Assembly (NCBI RefSeq): GCF_900108055.1
Contig: NZ_FNWJ01000001.1
Coordinates: 1,178,001-1,242,000 of the forward strand
DNA: 64,000 nucleotides
Direction of reading: 5' to 3'
Origin: Thermoleophilum album
GTDB taxonomy: Bacteria; Actinomycetota; Thermoleophilia; Solirubrobacterales; Thermoleophilaceae
Shown here: positions 1 to 7,605 of the stretch, piece after piece
Position numbering within the stretch: position 1 is the stretch's first letter
Layout: every line of letters starts with the position of its first letter
Program-made: the position numbers and the translations under genes
The notes under the pieces: model-generated
The model's input: the letters and a program-made list of their open reading frames with translations, nothing else
Databases searched by the model: none
Told to the model about the DNA's origin: nothing

Positions 1-914
1 TGGCCCGTGTTGTGTTGGGCGTAGGCGGTCTCGACGGGGCGGAGATTGCGATCGAGGTGGATCTGGACCATCTCCCAGTCGCTTTCGTGAGCGCCGATCG
101 AGCCGCCAGTGTTACTTGGGTTGAAGTAGTAGAAGAACCAATACTGGAGCCATACGGTGCCGTCGTCGGTGTGGGCGACGCGTGCGTAGACCTTACGGCC
201 ATACCTTTGGCGGTCCTCCATCGCGTCGGAGTCGTTGGCGTAGACATTGTCCGACGCGTTGCCGCGGGCGGAGAGAAACTCCGTGTCGAGCGCGGGGGTG
301 CCGGCGCGGACCGAGGGGTTCGACGGGGCGACGGGGTAGGTGGGCCCGAGATAGTCGAGCGTCAGATGGTCGAGCGGGTTAGAGCCGGGTATGTTGGCGA
401 GATCTGGGTTCGCTGCAGCGAAAGGCGCGGGATCGCCACCGCCATCGGAAGCAGTCGATCCGTTCAGGCTATTGCTCGTCTCGAGTCCCCAACCAGGAAT
501 ATAAAAGTCGGTCATCGCTGCGGCGGACAGGACGTGGAACTTTTCGCCGCTATCGTACTTGAGGATCCGCTTGTAGCGCTCCAACGCGTCCTGATAGCCG
601 GTGAGCGAGCTTGTAAGAGCCCGCGTGTAGAAAGCGAACTCGTCGAGAGCCAGCGGGCCACCGCGCGGGAGCTCGAGTTGGCTGTTGACTTCGCCTACGG
701 AGAAGTAGTTGCCGCGCAGCAGCGACGTCGACGACGTCTCGCGTGTCACGCCGGTGTCGGCGCCATCCACGAAGGCGCGCCAGCGGCCGCTGCCGGTGAG
801 GTCGCGCACTACGAGCACGTGGTGCCAGCGACCGTCATCGAGGTCTTTGCCCCCTAGGGATTGCCAGGTGCCGTTCGGGAAGCCGTCGTAGTCGGCGCGC
901 ACCTCGAGCTTGCC
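1..914 (-). pseudogene. C-terminal part of LamG/Vps62-like protein, beyond an in-frame TAG (runs off left edge)
   Basis: Read on the minus strand in the same frame as the upstream LamG ORF, this stretch stays open from the TAG at 915-917 to the window edge (about 304 codons, checked codon by codon). The first codons after the stop (GKLEVRADYDGFPNGTW) finish a LamG sandwich, including DGRWHHVLVVRD. A linker follows, then a part resembling the Vps62/DUF946 family, with WLQYWFFYYFNP and a downstream HESDWEMVQIHLD. Both are typical of extracellular proteins. No start codon with a good ribosome binding site is visible just after the stop, so I read it as the tail of one interrupted gene. It could instead be made by readthrough, or the stop could be a sequence error. 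The C-terminus lies outside the window. Confidence 0.7.
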
Positions 915-2285
915 CTAGTTCAGGCGCAAGCCGACCATGCCAACACAGCCGGAGCAGGTCGGCATCGCGAAGAAGGCTTGAGTGGCTGGGGTATCGGGCG
1001 TCGTCTTGATCCAGGTCTCGATCGATATGTCTTGCAAATCGGCAGGTAGGGGGAATCGTGGCCCGCGAGTAGTCGAGACGTGTCCCCCACCGTCGAATTG
1101 AATACCTGTGTCGTTTCGACCGAGGGGAAAAGACGGACCACGCACTGCGCGCGCCGGTGTGAAGATCTGTCCGGCCGATTCTTGCGTCGTGCGTTCAAAG
1201 CTCTGGCATGGATAGCAGGTTGCGCGGCTAGTCGGCTCGACGTGGTGCTCGTCGAACGGGAACCAAATGTAGGGGGCGTCATCTGCGACACCGTCACGGT
1301 ACACAGATGGCGGTCCCATGGGTGAGGTAAGCGGGTCGACCCGGGCAGCTTCGTAATGAGCGTAGATCTCGTCGGCACTGAGGGCTCGCGTGTAGTAGGC
1401 AACCTCGTCCAGCGCCCCGTCGAGGACTGTGCAATTACAGCTGTCGGAAACGCCCTCGTTCCCTTGACCCTCCTCGTCGGACGCAGTTCCCAGTCGGAAG
1501 AACCCCGAGGGGGTGTAAACGGCTCCGAGCGTACCGATCTGCTTTTCGGCGAGCTTCGTACCGTTGAGGTACAACGACATTGTGTCGCCGTCGTAGGTAG
1601 CAACGAGGTAATACCAAGTCCCTGCTTCGATCGGCATGGTTGTCTGTAGGCGATGAGCAGTCTGGTAGTGACGGTTATCAGGTAGGCAATCGGGCTGACC
1701 GTGACAGTCGTAGCCGTCGTAGATTGTGAACGTCCAACCGTTCGCACCGATGGAGGGGCCGGGGGTCTGGTCGTGCACCCACGACCCCTCACGCCCACGC
1801 GCGGCTGCAGTACCCGCCCAACCAAGCTGCCAGGACCCGCCCACGCCCGCTACCGGCAACACGAACCCGCAGTTATTCGGGGCGGGGACTGGGTCACCGC
1901 ACGGAAGGTCCCTTCCGTACGAGCGGTTGGGACGTACCCAAGCCTCGATGGTGAAAGGGCCGCGGTCGCCTAGCCTCGAGAGCGCCGCGTAGTCCCCGCT
2001 TCTAGAGGGGGCTATCAGATAGCTGGAGTCGATCTGCAGAAACGGGTTTACCTCGTTCTGGAGCGGGAGGAGCCGGTCGCGCTCACGGGGATCGCTTGGC
2101 GATTTTGGCGTTACCGCCCCGGCGCGCGCGGCTGCGAGCGGCACGTTATGGCCGGTCACGTCAGAAAACGCCGGTTCGCTCGGCGAGTCGTACTGACACA
2201 GCCGCCAGTAGGCGTACGGCCGGGACCTCAAGACCGCCTTTGGGTACGGCGCATCGCTCGGCTCGCCGCAGGCGGTTCGGGACAA
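915..2285 (-). CDS. LamG (concanavalin-like) domain protein, ends at in-frame TAG
   Basis: This 456-codon ORF holds one complete LamG/laminin-G-like jelly roll (about residues 85-310: FTIEAWVRPN, GTWYYLVATYDGD, LDEVAYYTRALSADEI) and the first half of a second one (from about residue 340, ISIETWIKTTPDTP). It stops abruptly inside the second domain, at a TAG where homologues continue, and the frame is open beyond it. LamG domains in bacteria usually bind glycans or act as spacers in secreted proteins. The listed start is a TTG; no ATG or GTG occurs between the upstream TGA and that point and no signal peptide is visible, so the 5' end may also be damaged. The gene is divergent from the nuclease gene. 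CDS status is uncertain because of the interruption. Confidence 0.6.
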   Translation of the reverse strand: MSRTACGEPSDAPYPKAVLRSRPYAYWRLCQYDSPSEPAFSDVTGHNVPLAAARAGAVTPKSPSDPRERDRLLPLQNEVNPFLQIDSSYLIAPSRSGDYAALSRLGDRGPFTIEAWVRPNRSYGRDLPCGDPVPAPNNCGFVLPVAGVGGSWQLGWAGTAAARGREGSWVHDQTPGPSIGANGWTFTIYDGYDCHGQPDCLPDNRHYQTAHRLQTTMPIEAGTWYYLVATYDGDTMSLYLNGTKLAEKQIGTLGAVYTPSGFFRLGTASDEEGQGNEGVSDSCNCTVLDGALDEVAYYTRALSADEIYAHYEAARVDPLTSPMGPPSVYRDGVADDAPYIWFPFDEHHVEPTSRATCYPCQSFERTTQESAGQIFTPARAVRGPSFPLGRNDTGIQFDGGGHVSTTRGPRFPLPADLQDISIETWIKTTPDTPATQAFFAMPTCSGCVGMVGLRLN

Positions 2286-2366
2286 TTGCGAGCGTGGGCC
2301 AGTATCGCCAAGGGAGTTCTCGGCGAAGGTTGAGGCGAGTGTGGCCGGCTGGATGAGTGTGGCGGG

Positions 2367-3260
2367 ATGGATAGGAGATTGAGGGTGCTGCCGCGCGCGC
2401 AGTCAGCGACACGGACGCTGCCGGGCATCGTTGCCCTCGCCGCCCTCGCCGCGGCGCTCGCCAGCGGCTGCGCAAGTCCCGCCGACGAGGCGGGGCGTGG
2501 GCGTGCGGGGGCGCGCGCGGGCGACCACGCCCGCAGCGCCGTGACGGCCGAGAAGGCGCGCGTCCAGGCGCGCAGGGCAGGGCGCACGCACGAAGCGCGT
2601 GCGGCAGGCAACGGGACAATCCCGCGCGGGGCGCGCGCCGACGTAGTCGCCTACGTCGTCGACGGCGACACCGTCGCGCTCGCACGCCTCGGCCGTGCGC
2701 GCCTGATCGGCATCGACACACCCGAGGTCTACGGTCAAGTCGAGTGCTACGGGCGCCAAGCAAGCGCCTTCACCAAACGGCTGTTGGCTCCCGGGACTCG
2801 CGTTTACGTTCAGCTCGGGACCGAGCCGCGCGACCGCTACGGCCGCGCGCTCGTCTACCTATGGCGCCGCGACGGCCTGTTCGTCAACCGCGAACTCGCT
2901 CTGCGCGGCTACGCCCAGCAGCTCACGATCCCGCCCAACGTCGAGTACGCCGACCTCTTCCGGCGCGCGGTCGCCGCGGCGCGCGCCGCCGGGCGGGGAC
3001 TTTGGGGGCGGGCCTGCGCTGGCGGCAGCGCGGCGCCGACCGTGCGCAGACCGTCGTTCGCGCGGCGGTCGCGTGGCTACCGCGCCGCCGGCGGCACCCT
3101 CGGCGGGCGCGCATCCGTGGGCGACAAAGACTGCTCGGACTTCCGCACCCAAGCCGCCGCCCAGGCCTACTTCGACGCTCATGGTGGCAGCCCGACCAAC
3201 AACGTCGACCGCCTCGACGGTGCCGACCACGACGGGCGCGTCTGCGAAACCTTGCCGTGA
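2367..3260 (+). CDS. Staphylococcal-nuclease-like lipoprotein with excalibur domain
   Basis: A 297-residue exported nuclease. The N-terminus has a hydrophobic segment ending in a lipobox, LASGC (Cys35), so it is probably a lipoprotein on the outer face of the membrane. A charged linker follows. The SNase domain (about 90-215) carries the catalytic set by family alignment: Arg112, Asp117 and Glu120 in RLIGIDTPE, and Arg160 in DRYGRALVYLW. The last 45 residues form an excalibur calcium-binding motif (DKDCSDF and DGADHDGRVCE). The family hydrolyses phosphodiester bonds in DNA or RNA with calcium. Likely roles are extracellular nucleic acid scavenging or defence, which is inference. The ATG start precedes the signal directly. 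It is transcribed away from the LamG gene. Confidence 0.85.
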   Translation: MDRRLRVLPRAQSATRTLPGIVALAALAAALASGCASPADEAGRGRAGARAGDHARSAVTAEKARVQARRAGRTHEARAAGNGTIPRGARADVVAYVVDGDTVALARLGRARLIGIDTPEVYGQVECYGRQASAFTKRLLAPGTRVYVQLGTEPRDRYGRALVYLWRRDGLFVNRELALRGYAQQLTIPPNVEYADLFRRAVAAARAAGRGLWGRACAGGSAAPTVRRPSFARRSRGYRAAGGTLGGRASVGDKDCSDFRTQAAAQAYFDAHGGSPTNNVDRLDGADHDGRVCETLP

Positions 3261-3288
3261 GCTCGCTGCCGCCGCCTGTGCCGGCCGC

Positions 3289-4338
3289 CTAAGCGCCGAC
3301 GAGCCCGCGCTCGCGCAACCACGCCTCAGTGCGGCGCATGCCCTCGGCGAGGTCGACGCGCGGCGCGTACCCGAGCACCCGCCGTGCCTCGTCGATCGAA
3401 TAGCTGCCGTAGCGCAGGAAGTAGTCGACGGCGGCTGGTGACAGCTCGCTATCGAGCCCCTTGAGTCGATCGAACGTGCCCGCGACCGCCGTCAGCGCGC
3501 GCACCAGCCACGTCGGTCCGCCAAGCGGCCCGCGCACCCCGAGCATGCGGCAGTAGTGGGCGAAGAAGACGCGCGTCGGCACCGCCATGCCGTCGGTGAT
3601 CGTGAACACCCGCCCGGCGGCGCGCGGCTCGGCCGTGGCGAGCACGATCCCGTCGACGAGGTTGTCGACATACACCGGCGAAAACAGCCCGCGACCCCAC
3701 GCCGGCAGCATGAAACGGCGCCGTCGGATGAGCTCGACCGGCAGCACCGTCCAGGGGCGCGATCCCGGCCCCCAAACGTCACCCGGTCGGATGACCGTGC
3801 ACACCACCTCGCCCGCCGCGTGCGCCTGCAGAGCTACCTGCTCCGACGCGATCTTCGTATCGACGTACAAGTGGCCGTCCGGTCGCACCGGCTGGTGCTC
3901 GCAAACGCCGTCGGGAAACTCGCGGTCCGAGAAAGCCCGCACCGAGGAAAGGTGCACGAGGCGTGCACCGCGTCCGGCCACGGCATCGATCACGCGCCGC
4001 AAGGCCAGCACGTTGTCGCGCCAAAACTGCGTGCGCGAGCCAAGGTTCGAAACCCGCGCTGCGCAGTGGATTACGAGCTCGCAGTCGGCGATTGCGTCCT
4101 GCCACGGTCCAGGGAGGGCGAGATCGCCAGCGATCACCCCCGCCTCGCGCCTTCCGCGTTTGTCGATGCCGACGACCTCGGCACCGGCTGCCTCGAGTCG
4201 CTGGCGCAAGGCCCGACCGATGAACCCGCAAGCGCCGGTAATCGCGACCCGGCGCCCTTGCCAGGTAGCGGCGGCCGCGGCGACCCGTGCCGCCACGCCC
4301 GGCAACTGGTTGCGCGCGCTCGGAGCTCGATCGGTCAT
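3289..4338 (-). CDS. NAD(P)-dependent epimerase/dehydratase (extended SDR)
   Basis: A 349-residue cytosolic oxidoreductase of the extended short-chain dehydrogenase family. The Rossmann motif TGACGFIG lies at residues 34-41. The catalytic Ser is in HLSSVRAFS (about 131-132) and the YxxxK pair is Tyr158/Lys162 (YVDTK). The C-terminal half (GDVWGPGS, YVDNLVDGIVLA) matches the 3-beta-hydroxysteroid dehydrogenase/nucleotide-sugar epimerase group. The substrate cannot be told from sequence. It is convergent with the nuclease gene and separated from the next minus-strand gene by about 235 bp, so it probably has its own promoter. Confidence 0.85.
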   Translation of the reverse strand: MTDRAPSARNQLPGVAARVAAAAATWQGRRVAITGACGFIGRALRQRLEAAGAEVVGIDKRGRREAGVIAGDLALPGPWQDAIADCELVIHCAARVSNLGSRTQFWRDNVLALRRVIDAVAGRGARLVHLSSVRAFSDREFPDGVCEHQPVRPDGHLYVDTKIASEQVALQAHAAGEVVCTVIRPGDVWGPGSRPWTVLPVELIRRRRFMLPAWGRGLFSPVYVDNLVDGIVLATAEPRAAGRVFTITDGMAVPTRVFFAHYCRMLGVRGPLGGPTWLVRALTAVAGTFDRLKGLDSELSPAAVDYFLRYGSYSIDEARRVLGYAPRVDLAEGMRRTEAWLRERGLVGA

Positions 4339-4574
4339 CGGTGACGGATTCTCCCAGCAGCGACTAGCCGCGCGCTAGCACCGTCCCGTCCGCCGCAAAT
4401 TGCGAAAAACTCGTTGCGATCGCTACTTGATTTTGCGTCCGCGCGCTGCTTCACTAAGCAGCAGAGGCGCGGACGTCGCCGCCCTAAACCAAAAGAGCGG
4501 GCCACTGGGGCGAGAGGCCCGACGCGCAGCCGCCTAGCGGTGGCGCGCACCCCGGGGCGCGAGTCCGCGCCTCC

Positions 4575-5348
4575 CTACGTTTTGCGGGAGGCTTGCGCTT
4601 GTTCGTGCGTGCTGGGCGCTTGCCCCTGCTCGTGCGTGCTGGGCGCTTGCTCGCTCGGCGCTCGGGAGTTGCGGGGCGCTTTGCGCGGCGCTTGCGTGAC
4701 GCCGAACAGCGCGGCCAACTCCGCTAGGGCCTGTTCGCTCGAGCGAAAGTGCACCGTTGCCAAGCCAAGCTCGGCCGCGGCCTGGCAGTTGATCTCGACG
4801 TCGTCGACGAACACCGCCTCGCTCGCTTCGACACCGAGCTGCGCCAGCGTCAACTCGTAGATCGCGCGCTCGGGCTTGCGTGAGCCGACGCGCGAGGAGT
4901 CGACGATCACCTGGAACAACTCTGCGACTGCTGGTACCACCGCCCGCCACCGCTGCTCCCACTCGCGCACGTTGTTGGTCAGGAGCGCCGTGCGTACGCT
5001 GCGACGGCGCAGCTCTGCGACGAACTCGACCATCTCCAGGTTGGGCTCGAGATGCGCGAAGTAGAGCTCGCGCAGGCGGACGTAGTCGAAGCGACCGTCC
5101 AGCTCGGCCTCAAGCAGCTGGGCGAACTCGCGCTCCGTGAGTTCGCCGCGCTCCAGGCGGTAGACGGGGTTTTCGCCGATGCGAGCGGCCACTCGGGCGA
5201 TCGCTTCCCCGAGCTCTGCCAGCGGTAGCCCGGATTCGCGCTCGTAGGCGCGGAAGCCGCGGTCGAGTGGGGTGGTCAACACGCCACCAAAATCGGAGAT
5301 CAACGCGGACGGCAGCGTCCGCTCGGCGCTCCGATTCCCGTCGCTCAT
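4575..5348 (-). CDS. HAD-superfamily hydrolase with repeated C-terminal tail
   Basis: A 257-residue haloacid dehalogenase-like phosphatase, subfamily IA. Motif I is SDFGGVLTT near the N-terminus, motif II is LLTNN, the conserved lysine sits in SRKPE, and motif III is VFVDDVEIN. Start choice: the ATG at 5348 overlaps the stop of the upstream fxsA-like gene as ATGA, which argues for translational coupling. After the HAD fold the chain ends in an Ala/Pro/Gln-rich tail containing two copies of APSTHEQ, encoded by 27-bp tandem repeats. The tail is not part of the family and looks like a slippage product. The substrate is unknown; small-molecule phosphates are usual for the family. Confidence 0.85.
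   Translation of the reverse strand: MSDGNRSAERTLPSALISDFGGVLTTPLDRGFRAYERESGLPLAELGEAIARVAARIGENPVYRLERGELTEREFAQLLEAELDGRFDYVRLRELYFAHLEPNLEMVEFVAELRRRSVRTALLTNNVREWEQRWRAVVPAVAELFQVIVDSSRVGSRKPERAIYELTLAQLGVEASEAVFVDDVEINCQAAAELGLATVHFRSSEQALAELAALFGVTQAPRKAPRNSRAPSEQAPSTHEQGQAPSTHEQAQASRKT
4590..4658. repeat. 27-bp tandem repeat at the 3' end of the HAD gene
   Basis: Two 27-bp units (4590-4616, 4617-4643) and a partial third share the core gctcgtgcgtgctgggcgct with few changes. They encode the duplicated APSTHEQ tail of the HAD protein. The unit is a multiple of three, so copy changes keep the frame. Confidence 0.75.
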
Positions 5349-5746
5349 AACTCCCGCTGGCGCACGACTACCCGCTCGACGAACAGCCGCCGCCGCAACC
5401 AACGCACCGCCAAGCGCCTAATGAGCGCCCGCGTGGGTGGCAGTAGCAACAGCAGGCCAACCACGTCAGTGATGAACCCGGGGGTGATCAAGAAGGCGCC
5501 GCCGAAGATCACCATCACCCCCTCCTGCACCTCCCGGTGCGGTACCCGGCCCTCCGCGAGCGCGGCGCGAAAACGCCGCCAAACCGACCGTCCCTGGCTG
5601 CGCAAGAGGATCGCGCCGAGCAGCGAGTCGCCCGCTAGAAGCGCAATCGTCGGGACTACCCCGAGCCAGTCGCCGACACGCAAGATCACGTAGAGCTCGG
5701 CGAGCGGCAGCGCGATGAAGAGGCCAGCGAGCCAAAGCAGTGGCAT
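5345..5746 (-). CDS. fxsA: FxsA family membrane protein
   Basis: A 133-residue inner-membrane protein with the FxsA pattern: an N-terminal transmembrane helix followed by PLAELYVILRVGDWLG, a second helix, an amphipathic loop with the conserved VMVIFGGAFLITPGFITD segment, a third helix and a basic tail. FxsA in E. coli modulates phage T7 exclusion by F plasmids; its physiological role elsewhere is unknown. It forms a two-gene unit with the downstream HAD gene (4-bp overlap). It is divergent from the DUF59 gene, with which it shares a short intergenic stretch. Confidence 0.85.
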   Translation of the reverse strand: MPLLWLAGLFIALPLAELYVILRVGDWLGVVPTIALLAGDSLLGAILLRSQGRSVWRRFRAALAEGRVPHREVQEGVMVIFGGAFLITPGFITDVVGLLLLLPPTRALIRRLAVRWLRRRLFVERVVVRQREL

Positions 5747-5775
5747 CGCCAGCCGACCCTACTAGCATCGATCAC

Positions 5776-6132
5776 GTGGACGATCGCCAGCTGGAGCATG
5801 CTGAGCCGCGAGAGGCGGCGCGCGACGAACAAGGGCCGCCGACAGTCGAAGAGGTCCGCGAAGCGCTGACAAACGTGATCGATCCCGAACTGGGGCTCGA
5901 CTTCGTCGAGCTCGGGTTGATCTACGACATCCAGGTGGAGGGAGGCGAGGTCTATGTCACCTACACCCTCACCTCGCCCGGCTGCCCGATCGGTCCCCAC
6001 ATCGCCGACCAGATCGAAGAGTTCGTGAGCGAACTGCCGGGCGTCGAGCGGGTTTACCCGAAGCTCACCTTCGATCCGCCCTGGACGCCCGACATGATGA
6101 GCGAGGACGCGAAGTTCGCGCTCGGCTACTGA
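5776..6132 (+). CDS. DUF59/MIP18-type iron-sulfur assembly factor
   Basis: A 118-residue protein whose core VREALTNVIDPELGLDFVEL and TSPGCPIG motif place it in the MIP18/PaaD/SufT family. Members help mature Fe-S proteins; the conserved Cys is in SPGCP. I chose the GTG at 5776 because an in-frame GTG at 5740 would overlap the divergent fxsA start. The short gap between the two divergent genes must hold both promoters. No other suf gene is adjacent, but sufS lies 15 kb away in the window. The family is clear and its client proteins are unknown. Confidence 0.85.
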   Translation: MDDRQLEHAEPREAARDEQGPPTVEEVREALTNVIDPELGLDFVELGLIYDIQVEGGEVYVTYTLTSPGCPIGPHIADQIEEFVSELPGVERVYPKLTFDPPWTPDMMSEDAKFALGY

Positions 6133-6178
6133 GGCGCCGTCGCGCCGCCCGCAGCGCGCTAGAGGACGCAGCAGAGCG

Positions 6179-6667
6179 CTAGACGACGCGCCGCAGCAAC
6201 CCGCTCTCGAGTTCCAAAACGAAGCCCGCGATCGCGTCGCGGTGCAGCAGGAAGGGGCTGCGGCGTAGCCGCTCGACGCCTTGTCGCACCTCCTGCTCGA
6301 GGTCGCTGAAGCCTTCCGCTGACCACGCTGGCCGCACGCCCGTCTCCCGCTCGAGCTCCGACCGAAACTCGTCGTCGGAGAGCCCGATCATCCCGCACCC
6401 GGTGTGCTGGACGACCATCACCTCGCGGGTCCCCAGCTTGCGCTGGGAGACCGCCACCGATCTGATCACGTCGTCCGTAACGACGCCGCCGGCGTTGCGG
6501 ATCACGTGCGCATCGCCCGGTTCCAACCCGAGCAGCCGGTGGACGTCGATGCGTGCGTCCATGCAGGTGACCACCGCCAGTTTGCGCCGCGGCGGCGGCG
6601 GGATCTCGCCCAACCCGCTGACACCGGCGGCGCGGTTGCGTTCCACTGCCTGATCGATCTCGCTCAT
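6179..6667 (-). CDS. Beta-type carbonic anhydrase
   Basis: A 162-residue zinc enzyme interconverting CO2 and bicarbonate. The zinc/active-site pattern is present: CMDARI (Cys and the Asp-Arg dyad) and HTGCGM (His-x2-Cys). It is short, like the actinobacterial/Mycobacterium Rv1284 class. The ATG at 6667 begins MSEIDQAVE; the frame is open further upstream, but that extension has composition typical of an antisense shadow and overlaps the divergent lipoate-ligase-like gene. It is convergent with the DUF59 gene. A 14-bp near-duplicate around the stop codon is part of a pattern discussed under findings. Confidence 0.9.
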   Translation of the reverse strand: MSEIDQAVERNRAAGVSGLGEIPPPPRRKLAVVTCMDARIDVHRLLGLEPGDAHVIRNAGGVVTDDVIRSVAVSQRKLGTREVMVVQHTGCGMIGLSDDEFRSELERETGVRPAWSAEGFSDLEQEVRQGVERLRRSPFLLHRDAIAGFVLELESGLLRRVV

Positions 6668-6764
6668 CGGGCGGTCATTCAAGCGAAGTGGCGTCCGCCG
6701 CGGCGGCGTCGACGTGTCCGACCCGCGTGTCCGACTCCGGCCTCGCCGCGGCGATACTCGCTGC

Positions 6765-7586
6765 ATGCACGAGCACGCACTGCTCGTTCGCGCCTCGCTG
6801 GCTGATCCCGTGCTCGACTTCGCGTTGTCGCACGCTCTGCTCGAGGCGGTAGCGGCCGGTGAGCTCCCCGCGGTCGTGCGTGTCGCACGCGCACCGCGCG
6901 CGCTCGCCCTCTCCAAGCTCGACCTGCACGCTCCCCGCGCCGAAGCGGCCGCCCGGATCGCCGTTGCGGCGGGGTTCAGGCCGGTAGTGCGGCTCGCCGG
7001 GGGCCGCGCCACGGCGCTCTCCGAGGGCGTCGTGGAGCTCGCCGTCGCCGTGCCCGACCCTGATCCGAGGCGGCGATTGCACGCCCGCTTCGCCGAGCAC
7101 GCCGAGCTGATCGCCGCTGCTCTGCGCAGTCTCGGTGTCGACGCGGTGCGCCGAGAGCTCGCCGGCGAATGGTGCCCGGGCGCTTACAGCGTCGCGGCCG
7201 GCCAGCGCGTCAAACTCGCGGGCCTCGGGCAACGGATTGTGTCGGGTGCGGCGTATGTCGGGGCCGTGATCGTGGCGGAAGGCGCCGCTGCGCTGCGCGA
7301 CCTGCTGGTCCCCGTTTATCGCGTGCTCGGCTTGCCGTTCGACCCCGCGACCGTTGGCAGCGTCGCCGACGAACTGGGCAGCGGCGAGGAGACGGCACCG
7401 GCCGTGGCCGCCGCCCTCGTCGCCGCGTACGGCCAGCGCTGGTCGCTGAGCGAGGCGGAGTTGGATGGCACGCTGCTGGCGCGCGCCCGCGAGCTCGCCG
7501 AGCAGCACTTGCCGCCCTGGGAGCGCGGCCGCGGGGAGCTCCCGAGTGAGGCTGCTCGAACGGAGGTCCTCGGCGAGCCCTACTGA
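6765..7586 (+). CDS. Lipoate-protein ligase A-like (BPL/LplA/LipB fold)
   Basis: A 273-residue protein of the biotin/lipoate ligase fold. Supporting features are an N-terminal ALSKLD segment (RAPRALALSKLD), a GECWCPG-like region (GEWCPGAYSV), and the lipoate-ligase core KLAGLGQRIVSGAAYVG with the substrate-contacting lysine. Such enzymes attach lipoate or octanoate to 2-oxoacid dehydrogenase E2 or GcvH, or move it between them (LplA, LipM, LipL classes). Which reaction applies cannot be told from sequence. The ATG at 6765 (MHEHALL) is preferred over the upstream frame extension. It is divergent from the carbonic anhydrase gene and shares a roughly 100-bp promoter region with it. Confidence 0.75.
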   Translation: MHEHALLVRASLADPVLDFALSHALLEAVAAGELPAVVRVARAPRALALSKLDLHAPRAEAAARIAVAAGFRPVVRLAGGRATALSEGVVELAVAVPDPDPRRRLHARFAEHAELIAAALRSLGVDAVRRELAGEWCPGAYSVAAGQRVKLAGLGQRIVSGAAYVGAVIVAEGAAALRDLLVPVYRVLGLPFDPATVGSVADELGSGEETAPAVAAALVAAYGQRWSLSEAELDGTLLARARELAEQHLPPWERGRGELPSEAARTEVLGEPY

Positions 7587-7605
7587 ATTGACGTCTACTA
7601 GAGCC

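Noticed and set aside
12-857. Plus-strand 281-codon ORF at the left edge
   Set aside because: It is antisense to the LamG/Vps62 frame, which has clear domain homology; the plus-strand protein has none.
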